Assembly: GCA_964605235.1 (NCBI GenBank)
Contig: CAZSBB010000035.1
Coordinates: 4,337-68,336, forward strand
From: CAZSBB01 sp964605235
GTDB taxonomy: Bacteria > Planctomycetota > Phycisphaerae > Phycisphaerales > Phycisphaeraceae
DNA: 64,000 nt
Reading direction: 5' to 3'
The position numbers were made by a program, and so were the translations under genes. The notes below the pieces were generated by a model. It ran no database searches, had not been told where the DNA came from, and saw nothing but the letters and a program-made list of their open reading frames with translations. Below are positions 58,601 through 64,000 of the stretch, one piece after another; within the stretch, counting starts at the first letter, position 1; each line of letters begins with the position of its first letter.

Positions 58601-59446
58601 GTGCTCATTCCCATCAGCACCGGCGGGCATGTGCCGCTGTCCCAGGTGGCGACCATCCACTACGTGCGCGGGCCCATGACGATCAAGAGCGAGGACACCC
58701 AGCTCATCGGTTACGTGACTTTCGGCAAGGACGCGGCGCTGGCGGAAGTGGATGTCGTGCGCCTGGCGCAGAAAGTGCTTGCCGACGCCCGGCAGCGCGG
58801 CGAACTGGTGCTGCCCGCCGGGGTGAGCTACAGCTTCGCCGGCACGTATGAACACCAACTCCGCGCCGCGCGCACGCTGGCGGTGGTGCTGCCGGTGGCG
58901 CTGTTTGTGATCTTCATTCTGCTGTACCTGCAGTTCCGTTCGGTCAGCCTGACCACCGTGGTGTTCAGCGGCATTGTGGTGGCATGGGCCGGCGGGTTTC
59001 TGCTGATCTGGCTGTATGGTCAGCCGTGGTTCCTCGACAGCCAACTGCTGGGCATCGACTGGCGCCGACTGTTCTCCGTGCATTCGGTCAACCTGAGCGT
59101 GGCGGTGTGGGTGGGCTTCCTGGCGCTGTTCGGCATCGCCAGCGACGACGGCGTGGTGATCGCCACCTACCTCAAACAGAGCTTCGCCAAACATCAGCCC
59201 ACCAGCATCGCCGAAGCGCGCCAGGCAGCGCTCGAAGCTGGCCTGCGGCGGGTGCGGCCGTGCCTGATGACCACCGCGACGACCATCCTCGCGCTGCTGC
59301 CGATCCTCACCGCCACCGGGCGCGGCTCGGACCTGATGCTCCCCATGGCGCTGCCCAGCATCGGCGGCATGACCATCGAACTGATCACCATGTTCATCGT
59401 CCCCACCCTCTACTGCTGGCTGGCGGAACGCAAGTTACGCGGATGA
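55661..59446 (+). CDS. cusA: CusA-like heavy-metal RND efflux pump
   Basis: 1261 residues, about 200 more than E. coli CusA. HME-RND landmarks: EWAGRSPQDVEDQVTYPLTVALLG at the N-terminus, SYFGFSSIYVIF, proton-relay Asp in IAIAIGTVVDMGIVLTENI, and VGKIGRAESPLDPAPVTMLETI. Two sets of membrane helices are recognisable. Extra residues occur before the helix pair at about 360-420 (DTELTFDEPAWRDWLGRTP) and around 590-740. It overlaps the adaptor gene by 14 bases, so all three pump genes are coupled. Metal specificity is inferred from family and context. Confidence 0.93.
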   Translation: MPATESSSTPSPAEPLTIGHSPLDWLIGFCLKQKLVVLLITLFFILWGIRVAPFDWDLSLLPRDPVAVDAIPDLGENQQIVFTEWAGRSPQDVEDQVTYPLTVALLGTPGVKTVRSYSYFGFSSIYVIFQEQREYYWTRSRLLEKLSSLPADTLPPEARPMLGPDATALGQVFWYTLEGRDPEGQPLGGWDLAELRSIQDFQVRYALAAAEGVAEVAAVGGYEREYQVDVDPAALRAFGVTLNEVFDAVRRSNVDVGARSIEINRVEYLVRGRGFIRSLDDIRQAVVREAGNTPVTIAQVAQVTLGPAMRRGGLDKDGAEAVGGVVVSRYGANPLQTIKNVKAKIAQVQTALPSKAVINWDAVDVTTVNAFAHAHGLPGQDTELTFDEPAWRDWLGRTPRGDWPHWLSRSQVTIVPFYDRAKLIGETLQTLNDALVQQVLITIVVVIVMTMHLRSSLLISAMLPLAVLITFIAMKLFGIEANLVALAGIAIAIGTVVDMGIVLTENIVTRLREAGDDADSLTVVWSASSEVGGAVLTAIATTVVGFLPVFFMIGPEGKLFRPLAFTKTFALVASVITAMVIIPTAAHILLGRVRGQQRWYDRWAARVPAALTRYSRWIINGIAAVAVVYLLAADWLPLGPNAGSGGNFIFVLLIVGGLLLTLWVFRLTYGRMLRWCLDHKLAFLSIPLLIVLAGASVWLGFDRIFGFIPALAQQVGIGSQRIRATSFWVTLHHALPGLGKEFMPALDEGSFLFMPTIMPHGSIGEALDVVAKLDRAISAIPEVEQVVGKIGRAESPLDPAPVTMLETIIHYKAEYARDEQGQLVRQWREHIHTPDDIWQEITAAAQLPGSTGAPKLQPIETRLVMLQTGMRAAMGVKVAGPSLPAIEQAGLAIERLLRQTPGIPADSVNADRIVGQPYLEIEIDRAAAARFGVNVLDVQQVIETAIGGQTVTTTVEGRQRYGVRVRYLRELRDSIESMREVLIPISTGGHVPLSQVATIHYVRGPMTIKSEDTQLIGYVTFGKDAALAEVDVVRLAQKVLADARQRGELVLPAGVSYSFAGTYEHQLRAARTLAVVLPVALFVIFILLYLQFRSVSLTTVVFSGIVVAWAGGFLLIWLYGQPWFLDSQLLGIDWRRLFSVHSVNLSVAVWVGFLALFGIASDDGVVIATYLKQSFAKHQPTSIAEARQAALEAGLRRVRPCLMTTATTILALLPILTATGRGSDLMLPMALPSIGGMTIELITMFIVPTLYCWLAERKLRG

Positions 59447-59510
59447 CCCCCGGAATTACCCCCAGAAATATCTTCATTCTGCCCCGCATTCTCCGCTGCT
59501 TATCCCTGCT

Positions 59511-59546
59511 TCATCTCTCTCCTGCTTCATCCGTGTTCATCCGTGG
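59511..59546 (+). repeat. Family C repeat, single arm
   Basis: TCATCTCTC...TTCATCCGTGTTCATCCGTGG matches the right arm of the family C inverted repeat at 50964-51137. No left arm is seen within 150 bases upstream. It lies just before the ComM-type gene and produces the false early start of that frame. Confidence 0.75.
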
Positions 59547-59581
59547 CTAAAAATCTTCACCAAATCCAGTATGCTCCCGCC

Positions 59582-61096
59582 ATGCTCGCTCAGGTGCACA
59601 GCTTCATCTGCCAAGGCATCGACCCGCTGCTGTGCGAGGTGGAAGTGGATATCAATGACAGCGGGCTCGCCAAGACCACCATCGTGGGGTTGCCGGATGC
59701 GGCGGTGAAGGAGTCGATGGAGCGCGTGCGCTCGGCGGTAGTCAACAGCGGCTATCCGTTTCCCATGGCCCGGCTGCTGGTGAATCTCGCTCCGGCGGAT
59801 TTGAAGAAGGAAGGCCCGGTCTACGACCTGCCCATCGCGGTGGGTCTGCTGCTGGCGGGACAGGTGATCCGCACCCAGAAGCATCGGCGGCTGCTCTTTG
59901 CCGGGGAACTGGCGCTCGATGGCCGACTGCGTCCCATCAGCGGTGCGATCAACCTTGCCCTGCTCGCCAAGCAGGAGCAGATGGACGGCGTGATCGTGCC
60001 GGTGGACAACGCCGAGGAAGCTGCCGCGGTGGCGGGGGTGCCGGTGTACGGCGCCGACTCGCTGGCGACCGTGGTGGGCTTCCTCAACGACGAGCTTGAA
60101 ATCCAGGAACATCCTGAGATCGACATTGAAAGCCTGCTGCACAGCGCGAGCCCAGCGGTGGATTTCGCGGATATCCGGGGGCAGGAAGCCGCCAAACGCG
60201 CGCTCTTGATCGCCGCCTCGGGCGGGCACAACGTGCTGATGATCGGGCCGCCCGGCTCCGGCAAGACGATGCTCGCCAAAGCGCTGCCCGGCATTTTGCC
60301 CGCGCTGTCGCGCGAGGAAGCGCTGGCGGTCACCCGTATTTTTTCCAGCGTGGGGTTGGTGCCGCGCGGCTCGGCGCTCATCACCACCCGTCCGGTGCGC
60401 TCGCCCCATCACACCGCCAGCAGCGCGGCGCTAATCGGCGGCGGAGCAGTGCCACGCCCCGGCGAGGTTTCGCTGGCGCATCTGGGCGTGCTGTTTCTCG
60501 ATGAACTGCCGGAGTTCCCCCGCGCGGTGCTCGAAACGCTGCGCCAGCCGCTGGAAGATGGTGAAGTATGCATCGCCCGCGCCCACAGCGCGCTGCGTTT
60601 CCCCGCGCGGTTCATGCTGGTGGCGGCGATGAACCCGACGCCCAAAGGCCTCAAGCCCACCGATGAAGCGAGCCAGCGCCAGATGGAGCGGTACCTGAGC
60701 AAGCTGTCGGGCCCGCTGATCGACCGCATCGACATTCATGTGGAAGTGCCCACCGTGCCCTATCGCCAGCTCACCACCGGGGAGCGCGGCACGGATTCCG
60801 CCACGCTGCGTCAGCAGATGACCAACGCCCGCAAACGCCAGATCGCCCGCAACGGCGGGGCCCTGCGCCCCAACAGCACCCTCACCGGCCGGGAGCTGGA
60901 CCAGCTGGCGCCGCTGGACGAACCCACGCAGGAACTGCTGCGCCAGGCGTTGTCAGAGCTGGGTCTGAGCGCCCGGGCGTACGACAAAATTCGCCGGGTG
61001 GCGCGCACCATCGCAGACCTGGCGGAAAGCGATACCGTGAAGCTTGAGCATGTCGCCGAGGCGGTGCAGTATCGGCTGCTGGATCGCCAGCAGTAA
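59582..61096 (+). CDS. comM: YifB/ComM-family Mg chelatase-like AAA ATPase
   Basis: 504 residues from ATG 59582. The N-terminal domain (VHSFICQGIDPLLCEVEVDI, GLAKTTIVGLPDAAVKESMERVRSA) is typical. Walker A GPPGSGKT is at 222-229 and LGVLFLDELPEF is the Walker B region. The C-terminal segment ARAYDKIRRVARTIADLAESD is the conserved Mg_chelatase_C end. ComM helicases promote branch migration of recombination intermediates during natural transformation. An earlier GTG start at 59543 lies in a repeat and is rejected. Confidence 0.94.
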   Translation: MLAQVHSFICQGIDPLLCEVEVDINDSGLAKTTIVGLPDAAVKESMERVRSAVVNSGYPFPMARLLVNLAPADLKKEGPVYDLPIAVGLLLAGQVIRTQKHRRLLFAGELALDGRLRPISGAINLALLAKQEQMDGVIVPVDNAEEAAAVAGVPVYGADSLATVVGFLNDELEIQEHPEIDIESLLHSASPAVDFADIRGQEAAKRALLIAASGGHNVLMIGPPGSGKTMLAKALPGILPALSREEALAVTRIFSSVGLVPRGSALITTRPVRSPHHTASSAALIGGGAVPRPGEVSLAHLGVLFLDELPEFPRAVLETLRQPLEDGEVCIARAHSALRFPARFMLVAAMNPTPKGLKPTDEASQRQMERYLSKLSGPLIDRIDIHVEVPTVPYRQLTTGERGTDSATLRQQMTNARKRQIARNGGALRPNSTLTGRELDQLAPLDEPTQELLRQALSELGLSARAYDKIRRVARTIADLAESDTVKLEHVAEAVQYRLLDRQQ

Positions 61097-61121
61097 CCAC
61101 CATCATTGTGACACAGCAGGA

Positions 61122-61322
61122 TTATTCCAGCCCGGAGCGGATGGTTCGCCCGGAGATGCGAATTCGCTGTGTGCGCTTGAGAGGCGAATCGCGTTTTTTT
61201 GCTGGCGGTGCCGGATCCTCCGGAATCAACTCCGTTCCGTCGGCCATCTCCGCCAGCGCGTCGGCCGCTTCACGACGTAACTCTTCCTGCTCGCTGCGCT
61301 GCTTGGGTAGTCCATCGGCCAT
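61122..61322 (-). CDS. Small charged protein, unknown
   Basis: 66 residues, MADGLPKQRSEQEELRREAADALAEMADGT at the start and a basic second half (KKRDSPLKRTQRIRISGR). No family recognised. The ATG is preceded by CAGGGGGATT, an acceptable ribosome site, and codon use is similar to neighbours. It is likely to be a real small gene because of the Glu/Ala-rich helix and fitting spacing to the DUF4126 gene upstream (61 bases), but proof is lacking. Confidence 0.5.
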   Translation of the reverse strand: MADGLPKQRSEQEELRREAADALAEMADGTELIPEDPAPPAKKRDSPLKRTQRIRISGRTIRSGLE

Positions 61323-61383
61323 GGTGAATCCCCCTGTGGTTCACGTTCTGCATGATGAGGTACGTTGTACATCACGTCGTGAT

Positions 61384-61971
61384 TTACGCCGGCGCGATCG
61401 GCGTGGCCGCCGTGCGGCGTACGCGGACCAGCCGCACCAGCCGCTTGCCCGCCCAGAACAGCGTCACCAGCACCAGCGCCGCCGCGAGCACCGGCACCGC
61501 CACCGCCAGGAAGGCGATCAGCGTGGCGCCCGCCGCTTCGCCGCTGGATACGGCGCCATTGCCTAACCCGCCGGTGAGCATGGTGGAAGCCGCCCGCACG
61601 GTGGTCGTGCCCAGTTGCACCACCGCCGCCGCGCCACCCCCGGCGATGATCGCCAGCGACCATTGCAGGAACGGCGAGGTGTCGCTGATCTGCGCTGCCA
61701 TCGCCAGCGTGCCGGCAATCACCGCCGCCGGGGTCGCCAGCGTATCCAGCAGGTTGTCCAGCCACGGCACGTAGTATGCCGCGATTTCCAATGCAGTCGC
61801 CATGCCCAGTGCCACCAGCGCAACCGGCGAGCCGACCCATTCGAACCCGTACGCCAGCTCCAGATGCCCGGCGTTGGCGGCGATGCTCATCACCAACAGC
61901 GGCACAAACACCCGAAAACCGCACGCCGCCGCCAGACCCAGACCGACGCACAATGCCAGAAGCAGGTCCAT
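61384..61971 (-). CDS. DUF4126 family membrane protein
   Basis: 195 residues. ATG 61971 has a strong ribosome site (CAAGGAGATCACCCC). Four or five hydrophobic helices are separated by short loops (LLLALCVGLGLAAACGFRVFVPLLVM, WLDNLLDTLATPAAVIAGTLAMAAQI, SLAIIAGGGAAAVVQLG, AGATLIAFLAVAVPVLAAALVLVTLFW). The pattern GFRVFVPLLVMSIAAN...GHLEL matches DUF4126. The function is unknown. The C-terminus is basic (RLVRLVRVRRTAA) and probably cytoplasmic. Confidence 0.85.
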   Translation of the reverse strand: MDLLLALCVGLGLAAACGFRVFVPLLVMSIAANAGHLELAYGFEWVGSPVALVALGMATALEIAAYYVPWLDNLLDTLATPAAVIAGTLAMAAQISDTSPFLQWSLAIIAGGGAAAVVQLGTTTVRAASTMLTGGLGNGAVSSGEAAGATLIAFLAVAVPVLAAALVLVTLFWAGKRLVRLVRVRRTAATPIAPA

Positions 61972-62166
61972 GGGGTGATCTCCTTGGGGGAAGCGCAGCC
62001 TGGCGCCGTCAAAGCGCTCGGCAACGCGGGGAGGGCATTTGACCTACATCATCATATCGCCCATTGGTTGCCGTCGATGCAAAAATTGCCCGGCGGCGCA
62101 GCAAACCCGCGACCCAGGCCCAGCTAGCTATACTTGTCGCTTTCCGCCTTGAGGAGGGCAGTAATC

Positions 62167-63228
62167 ATGAGCATCAAACTCGGACTGATTGGCGCCGGCG
62201 CCATATCCAAACAGCACGCCAAGGCCGCCGCCGCCGTGGGTGTGGAGGTGGTGGGCATCACCGATGTCAACGGCACTGCCGCCGCCGCCACCGCCAAAGA
62301 GTTCAACATTCCCTATCACACCGACAGTGTCGACGAACTGCTCGCCAGGCCGGGCCTGCAGGCGGTGGTCGTGGCGGTGCCCAACAAGTTTCATGCGCCG
62401 CTGACCATCAAAGCGCTGCAGGCGGGCAAGGACGTGCTGGTCGAGAAGCCGATGGGTCTGAACGCCGGCGAATGCCAGCAGATGATCGATGCCGCCACTG
62501 CGGGCAGTCGCATCCTGCAACTGGGCATGGTCCATCGCTACTCCGCGGTGGGGGTGACTGCCAAACGCTACATCGACGCCGGCCGCATGGGTCAGCTGTA
62601 CCACGCCAAGACCAACATGTATCGCCGGCGCGGCATCCCCGGTCTGGGCGGCTGGTTCACCACCAAAGCCCTCTCCGGCGGCGGCCCGCTGATCGACATC
62701 GGCGTGCATGTCATTGACCTGGCGTGCTACCTCATGGACTTCCCCAAGCCCACCCGCGTCAGCGGCAAGGTGTACGCCAACTTCGGCAAAGACATGAAAG
62801 CCTACCTGTACGAAAACATGTGGGCCGGCCCGCCGCGCTACGACGGCGTGTGCGATGTGGAAGACTCCGCCCACGCGCTGATCCGTTTCGAAGGCGGCCT
62901 GACGCTGGAAGTCAACGCCACCTGGGCGGGCAACTTCCCCAACAACACCATGCCCAACCTCGTGGGCATCTTTGGCTCCAAGGCCGGCCTGACCTTCCAA
63001 CTCGGCGGCAGCGAAGTGAAGATCGCCACCGAAGACGAAGGCCACAACGCCGACATCAGCCCTACGCTGCGCACCGTCGTTCCTTTTGAAGACCAGATGC
63101 GCACCTTCGCTGGCCACGTCACCAGCCGCACCCAGCCGCACGCCAGCGGCGCCCGCGGCAAGCTGGTGCAGTCGCTGCTCGACGCGATTTATGAATCAAG
63201 CCGGCTGGACCGCGAAGTCGAGGTGTAA
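62167..63228 (+). CDS. Gfo/Idh/MocA family oxidoreductase
   Basis: 353 residues. ATG 62167 is preceded by GAGGAGGG. The Rossmann motif KLGLIGAGAISKQHAKAA and the conserved Lys in VLVEKPMGLNAGECQQM identify the family, as does GGPLIDIGVHVIDLACYLM in the C-terminal domain. Such enzymes oxidise or reduce sugars and inositols using NAD(P). Many copies occur in planctomycetes; the substrate is not evident here. No signal peptide. Confidence 0.93.
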   Translation: MSIKLGLIGAGAISKQHAKAAAAVGVEVVGITDVNGTAAAATAKEFNIPYHTDSVDELLARPGLQAVVVAVPNKFHAPLTIKALQAGKDVLVEKPMGLNAGECQQMIDAATAGSRILQLGMVHRYSAVGVTAKRYIDAGRMGQLYHAKTNMYRRRGIPGLGGWFTTKALSGGGPLIDIGVHVIDLACYLMDFPKPTRVSGKVYANFGKDMKAYLYENMWAGPPRYDGVCDVEDSAHALIRFEGGLTLEVNATWAGNFPNNTMPNLVGIFGSKAGLTFQLGGSEVKIATEDEGHNADISPTLRTVVPFEDQMRTFAGHVTSRTQPHASGARGKLVQSLLDAIYESSRLDREVEV

Positions 63229-63374
63229 GCCACTCGCCGTAGCGCGCGTCAGCCGATTTAGCCGGCAACTGGAAACCTCCCACTTGGTCAGGACGCACAG
63301 CCGACCCTGCGGGGTGTTTGCGCACGGTTTGACCGCCCCTTGATGTTCCGGTAGAATGCTTTGCTCTAACCGAT

Positions 63375-63448
<74 letters not shown>

Positions 63449-63566
63449 TTTTCGACAACTTCCGCCGAGTCCGCGAGTTGCGGACACCCGTCTTCCGAGG
63501 CGGTGCGGCCTTCGAACGCAAAACCGCGCGGTGTTACACCGCGCAACGCGTTCAGGGAGCACCGCG

Positions 63567-64000
63567 ATGCGATCAAAACCCCCGTCCTACCGTCAACGCC
63601 CGGGCTACACACAGGCGCTGGTCACGCTCACCGATGCTGTGACGAAGCAGCGCCGCGACTACTGGCTGGGTGAGCACGGCAGCCCACAGAGTCGCGAGTT
63701 GTACCACCAGGTCCTCGCCGAATGGGAAGCCAACGGCAGGCGTCTGCCCGACCCGCCCGGCAGCACCGAAGGCCCCGCCGCTGGAATCACCGTCGCAGAG
63801 GTCATGCTCCGATACTGGCGCTCGGTGCAGGGCATGTACTCGGGCTCCGAGGTGAACAACATCGGCCAGGGCATCAAGATCACCCGGCAGTTGTTCGGCT
63901 CCACCCCCGCCGAGGCGTTCGGCCCCAAGCGTCTGCGGATGGTCCGCGATGCCATGGTCCGAGGCGACCCGAATGCCAACCCGCCTCGGGTGCCGTGGTC
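63567..64000 (+). CDS. Putative tyrosine recombinase/integrase, N-terminal part (3' end outside window)
   Basis: The frame stays open from ATG 63567 to the window end (144 codons), with CAGGGAGC upstream. The product begins MRSKPPSYRQRPGYTQALVT and continues with DYWLGEHGSPQSRELYHQVLAEWEANGRRLP, a pattern of planctomycete phage-type integrases (a short arm-binding domain with YxLG-x-GS-x-S). ITVAEVMLRYWR and QLFGSTPAEAFGPKRLRMVRDAMV fit the core-binding domain. The catalytic domain is beyond the edge. Position next to tRNA-fMet suggests an integrated element to the right. Confidence 0.72.
   Translation, partial: MRSKPPSYRQRPGYTQALVTLTDAVTKQRRDYWLGEHGSPQSRELYHQVLAEWEANGRRLPDPPGSTEGPAAGITVAEVMLRYWRSVQGMYSGSEVNNIGQGIKITRQLFGSTPAEAFGPKRLRMVRDAMVRGDPNANPPRVPW

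Noticed and set aside
55835..59194. 1119-codon open frame opposite cusA
   Set aside because: Rich in His, Arg, Gln and Ala, without domains; an antisense shadow of the efflux pump gene caused by high GC at third positions.

Overview
The window looks like chromosome from a GC-rich planctomycete, most likely Phycisphaerae-like. This is an inference from gene content: a CxxC...CxxC zinc-ribbon membrane protein of a type common in planctomycetes (38793-39779), a planctomycete-style integrase N-terminus (63567-64000), a sulfatase and several polysaccharide-active hydrolases, and dense intergenic inverted repeats. The window is mostly core metabolism and envelope genes. The only hint of a mobile element is an integrase cut off at the right edge next to an initiator tRNA gene.

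Layout. 1-3.2 kb: glutamate synthase gltB (3' end) and gltD. 3.2-10.3 kb, mainly minus strand: a HepT/MntA toxin-antitoxin pair, lipoprotein sodC, tRNA-Phe, rsmG, the elongasome pair mrdA-rodA, an isolated atpC and a MazF-type toxin-antitoxin pair. 10.4-11.6 kb: three tightly coupled small unknown genes. 11.9-15.2 kb: a giant DUF2339 membrane protein. 15.2-19 kb: a DUF4838-like protein and a GT2/DUF2304/GT2 glycosyltransferase operon. 19.2-30.7 kb: a mixture of Nudix, VOC, glycoside hydrolase, FGGY kinase, alpha/beta hydrolase, thioredoxin-like protein, pyrC, panB and a Rieske protein. 30.8-37.9 kb, minus strand: a glycan locus (GT4, radical SAM, O-antigen ligase-like, GT9, GT39). 38-42 kb: lipoprotein, zinc-ribbon membrane protein, esterase and sulfatase. 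42.5-44.7 kb: tRNA-Arg, hisC and hisB. 45-47.4 kb: nrfHA, ammonifying nitrite reductase; the ammonium it makes is the kind of nitrogen that gltBD feeds into glutamate. 47.6-51 kb: a HEAT/TPR gene broken by an amber codon, a GH88-like hydrolase and cheV. 51.1-59.4 kb: an ECF sigma/anti-sigma pair divergent from a Cus-like heavy-metal RND efflux operon. 59.5-63.2 kb: a ComM-type ATPase, two small membrane or hypothetical genes and a Gfo/Idh/MocA oxidoreductase. 63.4-64 kb: tRNA-fMet and the integrase.

The most unusual feature of the window is its repeats. At least six families of palindromic or long inverted repeats sit between genes. Some have perfect stems of 27 and 33 bp, and one copy lies in frame inside the FGGY kinase gene. 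Other points worth checking are an EF-hand-like loop in the transpeptidase domain of PBP2, a Met/His/Cys-rich anti-sigma factor facing the metal efflux operon, a His-ligated (CxxCH) active-site heme in NrfA, a candidate structured RNA upstream of tRNA-Arg, and the unknown three-gene cassette. I did not find a CRISPR array, a recognisable phage-defence island or a transposase gene.
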